Below, piece by piece: positions 54,783 to 63,750 of a stretch of 64,000 nt of DNA (within the stretch, counting starts at the first letter, position 1; each line of letters starts with the position of its first letter). Origin of the DNA: CAZNNH01 sp964574335 (GTDB lineage Bacteria > Acidobacteriota > Vicinamibacteria > Fen-336); assembly GCA_964574335.1 (NCBI GenBank), contig CAZNNH010000015.1, positions 1-64,000 on the forward strand. The letters are read 5' to 3'. The position numbers were made by a program, and so were the translations under genes. Under the pieces are notes generated by a model. It saw only the letters and a list, made by a program, of their open reading frames with translations, searched no databases and had not been told where the DNA came from.

Positions 54783-55192
54783 GCGCCCCCCTGCAGCCGA
54801 CGGTCAACGCGTTCCTCAACGCCGCCAGCGCGGCCCTCCTCGCTGCCGGCTACTGGCAGATCCGACACGGACGAAGGCGGGCCCACAGGCTCTGCATGCT
54901 CGGCGCGATGCTGACCTCCGGCGCCTTCCTCATCTCGTACCTGGTCTACCACGCCCAGGTCGGCTCGGTGCGCTTCCAGGGGGTGGGTCTTCTCCGCCCC
55001 GTCTACTTCACGATCCTGATCTCCCACTCGGCGCTGGCGGTGGTGAACCTTCCGCTGGTGGTGGCCACCCTCGTCCGGGCCCTCGAACAGCGCTTCGACG
55101 CCCACCGCCGTCTGGCCCGGGTGACGCTGCCGATCTGGGGGTACGTCTCGATCAGCGGGGTGGTCGTCTACTGGATGCTCTACTGGACCTGA
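54779..55192 (+). CDS. DUF420 membrane protein
   Basis: 137 residues from a GTG overlapping the ctaB stop. Four membrane helices with conserved histidines and a VYHAQVGSVRFQGVG loop, as in the DUF420 family that accompanies cytochrome oxidase and ctaA/ctaB genes. Function is unproven; a role in oxidase assembly or copper handling has been suggested from context. The oxidase structural genes are not in this window. Confidence 0.88.
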   Translation: MSAPLQPTVNAFLNAASAALLAAGYWQIRHGRRRAHRLCMLGAMLTSGAFLISYLVYHAQVGSVRFQGVGLLRPVYFTILISHSALAVVNLPLVVATLVRALEQRFDAHRRLARVTLPIWGYVSISGVVVYWMLYWT

Positions 55193-55208
55193 TGAGGCGC
55201 GAGGGACC

Positions 55209-55292
55209 TTGACCGAGCCGAGTGACGACGAGGAGGGAGCGGGCTTCTTCGAGGCCTCGCCCCGAGCCGCGCTGATAGACGCCTCCCGTTGA
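55209..55292 (+). CDS. Possible 27-residue acidic micropeptide
   Basis: TTG start with GAGGGA before it, 16 bases after the DUF420 stop, encoding MTEPSDDEEGAGFFEASPRA and seven further residues before TGA. The terminator-like hairpin that follows begins within this stop codon. It is hydrophilic and highly acidic with no membrane segment. Short frames are common in GC-rich DNA, so this is only a candidate; the ribosome site, spacing and terminator position are the supporting evidence. Confidence 0.3.
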   Translation: MTEPSDDEEGAGFFEASPRAALIDASR

Positions 55293-55317
55293 CCGCCGGC
55301 GGTGTCCCCCGGCGGTC
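55291..55317 (+). terminator. Terminator-like hairpin ending the cta cluster
   Basis: GACCGCCGG (55291-55299) pairs perfectly with CCGGCGGTC (55309-55317) across a nine-base loop, followed by TCTC. The following stretch to 55414 holds the start of the kinase gene and no other feature I can name. Confidence 0.5.
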
Positions 55318-55414
55318 TCTCACCGCGTCCCCCAGTCAGGACGGCCGGGACGGCCATCTCACTGTATCAGCAAGGCTTCCGGAACGGCATCATCCGTGCA
55401 CCAGACTGCGGGGG

Positions 55415-58267
55415 ATGCGCGCACCGGAGCCACCAGCGACCCGGCCCACCCTAGGACCGCTGCCGGTCCTGCTGGCCGATCTCGGCGCCTTCGTCGTCCT
55501 GCTCCTGGCCCAGGCATGGATCCGTCAGCTGGTCCTGGGCGCGGGCGCCGAGCTGGATCGGGTGTCGCTGTGGCTGGGGCGCTCGCAGGACACGGCCCTG
55601 CTGTGGGTCTTGCTGCTCGGCCTCGCCACGGCGCTCGGAGGGGCGGTCATTCTCTTCTCGGCCGGCGGACTCGGCCGGGGTGCCTTCGGCCTGATGGGGA
55701 TGAGGGCGGCTTCTGCTGCCTTGACCTGGCTGGCGGCCAGCCGACTCGGCTGGCTCCGCTTTCTGGGCGTCCCCGTCTGGCTGGCGCTCGCCCCCTATCT
55801 CCTGGCCGCCTCCATCGCTGGAAGCCGCCGGTGGTGGACCGATCGGCTGAGCCGAAGCTCGCCCGGCGAACGTGCCTGTCTCGCCCTCCTCGCCATCGGA
55901 GCCGTCTCGGCGCTCCTCCACACCGCCCTGGCCCACCACGGCGAGGCCCGCACCCGCGCCCGGATCGAGACCGAGTACGCGCCTCAGGTCCTGGGCCAAC
56001 CCGGCTGGCGCAGGCGGGTCCTGGCCGCCTCGATGCGCGATATCGACCACGCCCTCCCCCTGTCGCGCTCCGGCCCCCCTCGCCCCGGCACCGAGGAGCT
56101 GGCCTTCTCGATGTGGGCCAAGACGGAGCTGGGCCGCTCCCGGGTCGCCTCGGCGGTCGAGATCCAGGACCGCTCGGGCGTGGTCGTGAGCCGGTTCGCC
56201 CTCGATCTCCCCACGCTGTCCGTGCCGCCGCCGGTGGTACCAGACAGCGACCAGTGGACGATGGACGAGGTGTCTCTTCGCCTGGCCAGCCAAGAGCGAT
56301 CGGTGCTGCATGCGTCGCGGGGGCTCGCGGAGGGGGGGCACCCGCTCGGAGCGATCCACCTGTTCCTCGCCGACGACTACTCCCATCTTCCCTTCATCCG
56401 TTCGCAAGACCCCTACTTGCTGCGGCCGGCGCTCCCGACCGCCGGGCCCCGGCCCGTGGACCTGATCGCCTTCCGACCCGACACGGGCCTCGCCTACAGC
56501 TCGGGGGATCGGCCCCTTCGACTCCCGGCAGAGCTGCTGCCGGGCCTCTTGCGAAGGCCCGGCGGCTTCTGGACCGGGCTGGAGATCGATGGCCGTCCCC
56601 ATCGCGCCTTCGCGTTCGCCGGCGACGACGAGGCCTACCTTCTCCACTACCCCAGCCCGAGCCCGGCAGAGGCGGTCGCGCGCCTGGTCGAGGCTGCCCT
56701 GGCCGCCACCCTCTGGGCGTCTGGAGCCCTGCTTCTGGTCCTGCTGGCCCGCTCCGTCGGCCGCCGCCGGAGCCTCTCCATCGGGTCGGTCCTCGACGCG
56801 GTCGCACGCCGCTTCGCGCTCAAGCTGTTCACGGCGTTCGTGGTTCTGGCGGTCCTGCCCACGCTCGTCCTGCAGGGCCTGGTCCGCAGCTTCGTCGCCA
56901 CCCGCCTGGCCGCCGAGACCCGCGACCAGGCGCTGGCCCGAGCTCTCATGGCGAAGAAGGCGGTGGAGGACTTCGTCTGGTTCCAGCGCGGCGAGGCTCC
57001 GGGAGGCGTCCCGGTCACCGACGCCGCTCTGGTCTGGGTCGCCAGCGTGATCGGCAACGACGTGGACGTCTTCGACCGGGGGCGCCTGCGCGCCTCCAGC
57101 CGCCGTGAGCTGTTCGCCTCGGGCCTTCTCGGCGACCGAGTCTCCGCCACGGTGTTCCGATCGATCGTGGTCGATGGGGACGCCTTCTGTGTCTCCTCCG
57201 AGCGGCTGGGGGATCTCGCCTACCAGGTGGCCGCGGTCCGCGTCGACCTCGGGACGGGTGAGGCCGGCATCCTCTCCCTGCCGATGGCGGGTCGCCAGCG
57301 TGAGGTCGAGCAGATCCTCGCCGACCTGGACCGCACCGCCCGCCTGGCCTCGCTGGGCTTCCTCCTGCTGGCGGCGGCCCTGGCCCGCTCCGTGGCGCGA
57401 CGCATCGCCGGACCGATCCGGGACCTGACCCGCGCCGCCCGAGAGGTGGCCCGGGGCAACCTGTCGACGCGGGTCACCCCTCGCGGTCGCGACGAGACCC
57501 ACGACCTGCTCCTGGCCTTCAACCAGATGGCCGCCGACCTGGAGCGCCAGCAGCGCGACATCCAGCGCAGCCAGCGACTGTCGGCCTGGGCCGAGCTGTC
57601 GTTGCAGGTGGCACACGAGGTCAAGAACCCCCTGACACCGATCCAGCTCGCTGCCGAGCACCTGCGGCGGGTCTTTCGAGACCAGTTGGATCGCGCCGCC
57701 TTCGAGAGGACGCTGATGAGCTGCACCGGCACGATCCTCGAGCAGGTCCGAGCCCTGCGGGAGACGGTGACCGACTTCTCGGCCTTCGCCCAGCCGCAGG
57801 GAGAAGAACGTGAGCAGATCGACCTCGCCGACCGGATACCCAAGCTCCTGGCCTCCGGCGAGGCCACCCGCCCGAGCCAGGTGCGGCTCGAGCTCCGGGT
57901 CCCCCACCCACTGCCCCCGATCTCCGCCAACGCCGCCCTGATCGAACGTGCTGTCGTCAACCTGCTCCATCACGCCGTCGATGCGGTGGGCGGGGCGGGT
58001 GAGGTGGTGATGGAGCTGCGCCCCGAGGCGGGAGGGGTCCTCCTCGAGGTGGTCGACAGCGGTCCGGGCCTGGATCCGGAGAGCGTGGCCCACGGGTTCG
58101 AGCCCTTCTTCTCCACCCGGGCCCGGGGCAGCGGCCTCGGCCTGGCCCTGGTCAAGAAGATCGCCGAAGCCCATGGAGGCAGGGTCGAGATGCTACCGGG
58201 AGCGGGAGGCCGAGCGCTGATGTGGCTACCGGGCTTGCCGCCCGCAGACGCCTCTCAGACCGGCTGA
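55415..58267 (+). CDS. NtrY-type membrane sensor histidine kinase
   Basis: 950 residues. Several N-terminal membrane helices (about 15-160), a large extracytoplasmic domain (about 180-420), another helix at about 430-450 and about 475-495, then a second sensory region to 650 and a helix at 645-665. A HAMP segment (RRIAGPIRDLTRAA onwards), the phosphoacceptor VAHEVKNPLTPIQLA and an ATPase domain (NLLHHAVDA, DSGPGLD, FSTRARGSGLGLALVKKI) follow. The layout is that of NtrY. The usual NtrX response regulator is missing next door; pssA lies convergently with a 13-base overlap. The ATG at 55415 is chosen from the start of homology. Confidence 0.88.
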   Translation: MRAPEPPATRPTLGPLPVLLADLGAFVVLLLAQAWIRQLVLGAGAELDRVSLWLGRSQDTALLWVLLLGLATALGGAVILFSAGGLGRGAFGLMGMRAASAALTWLAASRLGWLRFLGVPVWLALAPYLLAASIAGSRRWWTDRLSRSSPGERACLALLAIGAVSALLHTALAHHGEARTRARIETEYAPQVLGQPGWRRRVLAASMRDIDHALPLSRSGPPRPGTEELAFSMWAKTELGRSRVASAVEIQDRSGVVVSRFALDLPTLSVPPPVVPDSDQWTMDEVSLRLASQERSVLHASRGLAEGGHPLGAIHLFLADDYSHLPFIRSQDPYLLRPALPTAGPRPVDLIAFRPDTGLAYSSGDRPLRLPAELLPGLLRRPGGFWTGLEIDGRPHRAFAFAGDDEAYLLHYPSPSPAEAVARLVEAALAATLWASGALLLVLLARSVGRRRSLSIGSVLDAVARRFALKLFTAFVVLAVLPTLVLQGLVRSFVATRLAAETRDQALARALMAKKAVEDFVWFQRGEAPGGVPVTDAALVWVASVIGNDVDVFDRGRLRASSRRELFASGLLGDRVSATVFRSIVVDGDAFCVSSERLGDLAYQVAAVRVDLGTGEAGILSLPMAGRQREVEQILADLDRTARLASLGFLLLAAALARSVARRIAGPIRDLTRAAREVARGNLSTRVTPRGRDETHDLLLAFNQMAADLERQQRDIQRSQRLSAWAELSLQVAHEVKNPLTPIQLAAEHLRRVFRDQLDRAAFERTLMSCTGTILEQVRALRETVTDFSAFAQPQGEEREQIDLADRIPKLLASGEATRPSQVRLELRVPHPLPPISANAALIERAVVNLLHHAVDAVGGAGEVVMELRPEAGGVLLEVVDSGPGLDPESVAHGFEPFFSTRARGSGLGLALVKKIAEAHGGRVEMLPGAGGRALMWLPGLPPADASQTG

Positions 58268-59022
58268 TCCGCCGCCACCACCGGGGGCGGCGGGCTGCCT
58301 CGTCGGCGCAGCATCCCGTAGAGCATCGAGGCGGGCGCCGAGATCGTGTACAGCGATATCGTCACCAGCAGCACCCACTGGGGTTGGACCGCCACCAGCA
58401 GGAACAGCAGGGCGATCCCCAGCACGTTGATGTAGCTGCGCCGCCGACGCAGATCGAGCCCCTTGAACGAGGGGTACCGCAGCGTGCTGACCATCAGGAA
58501 TCCCAGGCAGACCACCAGCACCAGCAGCAGGGTGGCCACCGGCCGGGATTCGATCGGCGTCTCGACCAGGTAGACGATGGCGGCGATCTGGCCGGCAGCG
58601 GCGGGGATCGGCATGCCGACGAAGTAGCGCCCGTCCACCACGTGTCGCTGCACGTTGAAGCGCGCCAGGCGCAGCGTGCCGCAGACCACGAACAGGAAGG
58701 CCGCCAGCCAGCCGGCCCGAGGGATGGTGGACAGCCCCCAGGAGTAGGCCAGGATCGCCGGCGCCACCCCGAACGAGATGACGTCGGCCAGGCTGTCGAG
58801 CTCGCCGCCGAACTCGCTGGTGGTGCCGGTCAGGCGCGCGATCCGACCGTCGAGCATGTCGAGCACGATCGCCCAGCCGATCAGCGGCGCCGCCTCGGCG
58901 TACTCCCCGTGAAATGCCCGTATCAGCGCCCAGAAGCCGACGAACAGGTTCCCGGTGGTGAACAGGCTGGGGAGCATGGCCGTGCCCCGGCGAAACCGGC
59001 GCGGCTTGATCGGCTCGCTCAA
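58255..59022 (-). CDS. pssA: CDP-diacylglycerol-serine O-phosphatidyltransferase
   Basis: 255 residues from a TTG at 59022 (an ATG 15 codons later would remove conserved residues before LPSLFTTGNLF). The CDP-alcohol motif spans DMLDGRIARLTGTTSEFGGE and the following LDSLADVISF. About eight membrane helices. It makes phosphatidylserine from CDP-diacylglycerol. It is a second CDP-alcohol transferase, quite distinct from the one at 18220-18969. The upstream 59023-59256 stretch holds no gene; a CCGGGGCCCCGG palindrome lies in it. Confidence 0.93.
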   Translation of the reverse strand: MSEPIKPRRFRRGTAMLPSLFTTGNLFVGFWALIRAFHGEYAEAAPLIGWAIVLDMLDGRIARLTGTTSEFGGELDSLADVISFGVAPAILAYSWGLSTIPRAGWLAAFLFVVCGTLRLARFNVQRHVVDGRYFVGMPIPAAAGQIAAIVYLVETPIESRPVATLLLVLVVCLGFLMVSTLRYPSFKGLDLRRRRSYINVLGIALLFLLVAVQPQWVLLVTISLYTISAPASMLYGMLRRRGSPPPPVVAADQPV

Positions 59023-59256
59023 GGGGCGCTCACGCCGAGCAGCCGGACGATCACCGATCTCCCCCCCGCACCCGCCCCCCGACCTTCACGAGCGCGGTCG
59101 CGCCCGGCGGCTGCAGCACGGACGACCCACGAGAGAGCGCCCGAGGAGAGGGGGACGAGGATCAGCCAGTGGCTTTCGCGAGCGATGGACATGGACGGGC
59201 TCAGGTTTCCTCGTGGAGCCCCCCGGCTCCCGGGGCCCCGGTGATCGCTTCCCGGG

Positions 59257-59493
59257 CTACTGCCCGACCGCGCTCTCCTGGGCGCCGCGAGCGATCGCGT
59301 GCATCCGATCCTTGACGTGGAGCTTCTTCTTCTTGAGCGTGACCTCCTCGAGCTGCTCCTCCTCGTTCAGCAGGACCTTTTCCGTCAATACCTTGAGACG
59401 GCTCTCGTACTCGTGGTGCTGCCGGTCCAGGAGTCGATACTCCTCGTTCTGGGTCAGCAGCGCATCCCTCAAGGCATCCGTGAGGTCGGACAT
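59257..59493 (-). CDS. DUF465 (YdcH-like) small coiled-coil protein
   Basis: 78 residues from an ATG with GGAGGTG upstream. Helical throughout: SRLKVLTEKVLLNEEEQLEE and then TLKKKKLHVKDRMHAIAR, the charged LKKKKL-KD signature of the DUF465 family. Members are abundant small proteins of unknown function in many Gram-negative bacteria. It has a long leader (about 140 bases) from a good promoter at 59642-59670. Confidence 0.8.
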   Translation of the reverse strand: MSDLTDALRDALLTQNEEYRLLDRQHHEYESRLKVLTEKVLLNEEEQLEEVTLKKKKLHVKDRMHAIARGAQESAVGQ

Positions 59494-59641
59494 GACACCT
59501 CCGTGGAATCTCGGTACAAGAGGCGACGGTCGTTCGGAGCGGGCACGGGCAAGCGATGTCGGAGAGGTAACGCCTCGGGAAGGTAGCGCCTCTGCGGGGC
59601 GCGGGCCCCGGGGGGGCGGTACCTCTTCGACTTCTGAAGGC

Positions 59642-59670
59642 AAGCTACCACGCACCCCGGACGATTTCAA
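59642..59670 (-). promoter_or_regulatory. Sigma-70 promoter for the DUF465 gene
   Basis: On the minus strand: TTGAAA (59670-59665), 17 bases, TAGCTT (59647-59642). The -10 is identical to that of the isomerase promoter near 9850. The leader to 59493 contains near-repeats GAGGCGCTACC and GAGGCGTTACC. Confidence 0.55.
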
Positions 59671-60140
59671 GGTTGCCGGGCTGCCGCCGCCAGCCCTCGG
59701 CGCTCGAGCAGCAACGCGTCTTCCGGGGGATCACGGTAGTAGCCGCGTCGGAGGCCGGCGAGCCGGAAGCCCTCGGCTTCGTACAGGCACAGGGCCGACG
59801 TGTTGCCCCGACGGACCTCGAGGAGCGCCACCTGGGCGCCCCGTTGGACACCGAGCTTCAGGACCAGCCGCAGCAGCCGGCGGCCCAGGCCCCGGCGGCG
59901 GTGCTCCGGCGAGACCGCCAGGTTCAGCACCTGCATCTCGTCCCACACCACGCGGCAGACGGTGTAGGCCAGAAGCTCCCCGCCGGCGGACCGCAGCACC
60001 AGGACATCGCCCCTTTCCAGGTCGTGCCGAAAGTGCTCGGCCGTCCAGGGGTGCGAGAAGACCCTGCGCTCCATCGCCACTACCGATTCGAGGTCGCTTT
60101 CTCGGGCCTGCGCCAGCCAGACGGGCGGGGTGTCCGTCAT
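59667..60140 (-). CDS. rimI: Ribosomal protein S18 alanine N-acetyltransferase
   Basis: 157 residues. GNAT fold with the acetyl-CoA loop EHRRRGLGRRLL (motif A, about 80-91) and the RimI-type N-terminus ESDLESVVAMERRVFSHPW. The ATG overlaps the tsaB stop (ATGA), the classic tsaB-rimI pairing. The DUF465 promoter lies at its 3' end. Confidence 0.9.
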   Translation of the reverse strand: MTDTPPVWLAQARESDLESVVAMERRVFSHPWTAEHFRHDLERGDVLVLRSAGGELLAYTVCRVVWDEMQVLNLAVSPEHRRRGLGRRLLRLVLKLGVQRGAQVALLEVRRGNTSALCLYEAEGFRLAGLRRGYYRDPPEDALLLERRGLAAAARQP

Positions 60141-60805
60141 CGGCCATCGCGGGAGACACGGATGGCCGCCTGCCTCAGGTAGACCGGTCGGAGCTGTGAT
60201 GCCGCCACCCCCTCCCCGGCCAGCAGCCGTGGCTCGGCCAGTCGGCCCAGGGTGCCGGCCAGAAACAGGCTTCGCTCGGGGAACAGCGCTCGCTTGCAGG
60301 CCCCGAGGATGCGGTCGCGGTGGGCCGCCACCGCGTCGCCGACGAAGGCCGCCTGCTCGGGGAGATCGAGGAGGGCGGCTTCTATGGGGCTGGCCGCCGG
60401 CCCCTTCAGCAGACGGCCCTCTGCGTCGTAGCGACCCCAGAACACCTCTCCGCGGCCGGCGTTCATGAGCGCGACCAGGTGATCGGCCGCTCCCGCGATC
60501 CTGGCCGCCAGGACGTCGAGGGCGATCCCTCCAACACAGGGGCGCCCCGCCGAGAGCGCCAGCCCCTGGACCGTGCTGATGCCCACCCGCAGCCCCGTGA
60601 AGGACCCCGGGCCGACCATGACCGCGTACCCCTCCACCGCCCTGGGCTCGAGGTCGAGGGCGGCCAGGAGATGGGCCACGGCCGGCAGCACCCTGGAGGA
60701 ATGACCGGTCGGCGCTCTGACCCGGACCTCGCCCTCGATGCGACCTTCATCGACCAGGGCCACCGCGCCGTAGGCGGTCGTGGTGTCGAGGGCCAGCACT
60801 CTCAC
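60137..60805 (-). CDS. tsaB: tRNA threonylcarbamoyladenosine biosynthesis protein TsaB
   Basis: 222 residues from a GTG. N-terminal ASKHA fold half: VLALDTTTAYGAVAL, GHSSRVLPAVAHLLAA, and VGPGSFTGLRVGISTVQGLA, which are diagnostic of TsaB. It is the scaffold partner of TsaD in t6A synthesis. The C-terminal half is shorter and less conserved, as usual. Confidence 0.93.
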   Translation of the reverse strand: MRVLALDTTTAYGAVALVDEGRIEGEVRVRAPTGHSSRVLPAVAHLLAALDLEPRAVEGYAVMVGPGSFTGLRVGISTVQGLALSAGRPCVGGIALDVLAARIAGAADHLVALMNAGRGEVFWGRYDAEGRLLKGPAASPIEAALLDLPEQAAFVGDAVAAHRDRILGACKRALFPERSLFLAGTLGRLAEPRLLAGEGVAASQLRPVYLRQAAIRVSRDGR

Positions 60806-60910
60806 CGGATCGGATCCTCAGGGAGCTCGAGTCGACCGTCGATCGGATCGAACGACGTCGCCTTGGGCTACAAACCTAGCAGACCGGTGGCTCCGCTGAC
60901 AATCGTCCTC

Positions 60911-60916
60911 TATACT
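60911..60916 (+). promoter_or_regulatory. -10 box of mutS
   Basis: TATACT, with a weak TGGCTC 17 bases upstream. The leader to the ATG at 61002 is about 80 bases and GC-rich. The rest of 60806-61001 is the divergent upstream region of tsaB, where I see nothing clear. Confidence 0.35.
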
Positions 60917-61001
60917 TGTCGCTCTGCCGCTTCGGCTCGCGCTCCGCTCGCGACCGGGCGCGGCATCTCCGATCCGGCAGCGACCCTTCGAACGATTCAC
61001 G

Positions 61002-63638
61002 ATGCCCCCCGCCTCGGCCAACCAGACGCCGGCCATGCGCCAGTACCATCAGCTCAAGGCCGAGCACCCCGATGCGCTGCTGTTCTTCCGCATGGGGGAT
61101 TTCTACGAGCTGTTCTTCGAGGACGCGGTGGTGGCCGCCCCGGCGATGGACATCGCCCTCACCTCCCGGGCCAAGGACCGTGATGGTGAGCCGATCCCGA
61201 TGTGCGGGGTCCCCCATCACGCGGCGGCGGCCTACGTCAACAAGCTCGTCTCCCAGGGTTTCCGGGTGGCCCTGTGCGAGCAGATGGAGGATCCCCGAAC
61301 CGCCAAGGGAGTGGTCCGCCGCGAGGTGGTGCGGGTGGTCACCCCGGGCACCCAGCTCGACACCACCGCCCTCGAGCCTGGCGAGACCGCCTTTGCCGTC
61401 TCGCTGTCTCCGGGGCCCGAGGCCCTGGGGGTCGCCTACCTGGACGTCACCACCGGTGAGCTCCTGGTGGCCCAGTGGGAAGGCCCGGATCGATGGCAGC
61501 GGCTTCGTGACGACCTGGGAGCCGCCGGCCCGCGCGAGATCCTGGTGCCGGAAGGCGCCGAGCTCCCGCCGTGGCTGCTGGACGCGGGCCAGCCGGAGGG
61601 GAGGATCCCCAGGGCGGCGCTCGAGGCTCGGCTCTTCGAGCCTCGCCCCGCTCGCCGCGAGCTGCTGCAGCACTTCGGGGTCGTCTCCCTGGAGGCCTTC
61701 GGCTGCGAGGGGCTGGCCGAGGCCACCGGGGCAGCTGGGGCCGCCCTCCACTTCGCCAGGCAGACCCAGAAGCGCGACCTGGCTCACGTCACCAGCCTGC
61801 GGACGCTTCACGACTCGGACCAGCTCGCCATCGACGGCCTCACCCGCCGGAACCTGGAGCTGGTGGAGAGCCTCGCCGACGGGGGCAAGCGGGGGACGCT
61901 CGTCTCGGTCCTGGACGACACCCGCACCGCGATGGGGTCCCGTCTCCTCCGGGAGTGGATCCTGCGCCCGCTGGCCCACCCCGAGCCGATCCAGGACCGG
62001 CTGGACGCCGTGGAGGAGCTCGCCTTCAGGACCATCGAGCGAGGCGGCTTTCGCGAGGTGCTTCGGGGAGTCCAGGACCTCGATCGGATCCTGGGGCGGG
62101 TCACCCTCGGCACCGCCACCCCGCGAGACCTGGTGGCGCTGGGCCGATCGCTCCGCGCCCTCCCCGCCGCCGCCGAGGCGCTCTCGGAGTGCGTGGCCCC
62201 GCTCTTGCGAAAGGAGCTGAAGGACCTCGACCCGCCGCTCGACGTGGTGGAGGACATCGAGCGGGTCCTGGTCGAGGAGCCCCCGGCGACGCTCAGGGAG
62301 GGCGGCCTGATCCGGGAAGGTCTCGACCCCGAGCTGGACCAGCTCCGAGGCACAAGCCACGGCGGGCGCAGCACCGTCGCCGCCATCGAGCAGCGCGAGC
62401 GCGCCCGCACCGGGATCCCGTCGCTCAAGGTCCGCTTCAACCGGGTGTTCGGCTACTACATCGAGGTCAGCAAGAGCAACCTGGCGCTGGTACCCGACGA
62501 CTACGTCCGCAAGCAGACGATCGCCGGCGGCGAGCGCTTCGTGACCCCGGAGCTCAAGGAGCACGAGAGCCGGATCCTGCAGGCCGACGAGCAGATCCGC
62601 GAGCGGGAGGCGGCGCTGTTCGAGTCGCTGCGGGCTCGAGTGGCGGCCCGGGCCCAGGGCATCCGGGCCACCTCGCGCTCCGCCGCCTGCCTGGACGTGC
62701 TCTCCACCCTGGCGGAGGTCGCCTGTCGCTTCGACTACGTCAAGCCCCACCTTTCCACCGAGGACGGCCTGTCCTACCTGGAGGGACGCCACCCGGTGCT
62801 GGAGCGGGTCCTGGAGGACCCTTTCGTCCCCAACGACCTGCAACTGGGAGGGGACCGGCCTCGGCTGCTGATCCTGACCGGCCCCAACATGGGGGGGAAG
62901 TCCACCTACCTGCGGCAGACGGGGCTAGTCACCGTCATGGCCCAGATGGGCTCGTTCGTGCCGGCGCGGGAGGCCAAGCTCTGCGTGGTCGACCGTGTCT
63001 TCACCCGGGTCGGCGCCACCGACCACCTGCTGCGCGGCCAGTCGACGTTCATGGTCGAGATGCAGGAGACGGCCCACATCCTGCGCCACGCCACCGAGAG
63101 AAGCCTGGTCCTGCTCGACGAGATCGGCCGCGGCACGGCCACCTTCGACGGTCTCTCGATCGCCTGGGCGGTGGCCGAGCACATCGCCACCCACCCCGGG
63201 GGGGCGCCCAAGACTCTGTTCGCCACCCACTACCACGAGCTCACCGACCTGGCCGCCGACCTGCCCAACGTCGGCAACCTCCACGTCTCGGCCAAGGAGT
63301 GGAAGGACTCGGTGGTGTTCCTGAGGAAGATCGAAGCGGGAGGATCGGACCGCTCGTTCGGCATCCAGGTGGCGCGGCTGGCGGGCCTGCCGGCGTCGGT
63401 GGTGGCCCGCGCCCAGGAGATCCTGGGGAACCTGGAGCGCACGGAGTTCGATCGCGAGGGCCGGCCCCGCCTCGCCCAGCACGGTGCCCCGGCGGCGCCC
63501 GAGCCAGGACGCCAGCTCAACCTCTTTGCCGGCCAGGAAGAGGTGGCCCTGGAGGACCTGCGACGAGCCGAGGTCGACCGTCTCACGCCGCTCGAGGCGC
63601 TCAACCTGCTGGCCGATCTCAAGCGGCGGCTGAGCTGA
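61002..63638 (+). CDS. mutS: DNA mismatch repair protein MutS
   Basis: 878 residues. The N-terminal mismatch-binding motif is FFRMGDFYELFFEDA (Phe-x-Glu in the FYE core). Connector, lever and clamp domains follow, then the ATPase with Walker A LTGPNMGGKSTYLRQ (about 624-638), Walker B LVLLDEIGRGTATFDG and the signature region. The C-terminal helix-turn-helix and a short beta-clamp-type tail (QLNLFAG) are seen. No mutL is adjacent. Confidence 0.97.
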   Translation: MPPASANQTPAMRQYHQLKAEHPDALLFFRMGDFYELFFEDAVVAAPAMDIALTSRAKDRDGEPIPMCGVPHHAAAAYVNKLVSQGFRVALCEQMEDPRTAKGVVRREVVRVVTPGTQLDTTALEPGETAFAVSLSPGPEALGVAYLDVTTGELLVAQWEGPDRWQRLRDDLGAAGPREILVPEGAELPPWLLDAGQPEGRIPRAALEARLFEPRPARRELLQHFGVVSLEAFGCEGLAEATGAAGAALHFARQTQKRDLAHVTSLRTLHDSDQLAIDGLTRRNLELVESLADGGKRGTLVSVLDDTRTAMGSRLLREWILRPLAHPEPIQDRLDAVEELAFRTIERGGFREVLRGVQDLDRILGRVTLGTATPRDLVALGRSLRALPAAAEALSECVAPLLRKELKDLDPPLDVVEDIERVLVEEPPATLREGGLIREGLDPELDQLRGTSHGGRSTVAAIEQRERARTGIPSLKVRFNRVFGYYIEVSKSNLALVPDDYVRKQTIAGGERFVTPELKEHESRILQADEQIREREAALFESLRARVAARAQGIRATSRSAACLDVLSTLAEVACRFDYVKPHLSTEDGLSYLEGRHPVLERVLEDPFVPNDLQLGGDRPRLLILTGPNMGGKSTYLRQTGLVTVMAQMGSFVPAREAKLCVVDRVFTRVGATDHLLRGQSTFMVEMQETAHILRHATERSLVLLDEIGRGTATFDGLSIAWAVAEHIATHPGGAPKTLFATHYHELTDLAADLPNVGNLHVSAKEWKDSVVFLRKIEAGGSDRSFGIQVARLAGLPASVVARAQEILGNLERTEFDREGRPRLAQHGAPAAPEPGRQLNLFAGQEEVALEDLRRAEVDRLTPLEALNLLADLKRRLS

Positions 63639-63750
63639 GCCTGGCGCCACGGCCACCCACCGGCGGCGCGTCGGCGCCCAGCCTTGACGTTGCCCGGACC
63701 CGCCACTTACACTGCCACCACGGTCCACGGGGAGGGACGGCGAGGTGACG

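Noticed and set aside
55451..58174. A 907-codon open frame on the minus strand opposite the histidine kinase
   Set aside because: GC-rich coding DNA leaves antisense frames open. The translation is low-complexity and resembles no family, while the plus strand encodes a full NtrY-type kinase.
63639..63750. A hairpin after mutS as a terminator
   Set aside because: GCCTGGCGCC and GGCGCCCAGC pair only imperfectly across a long loop and no T tract follows.
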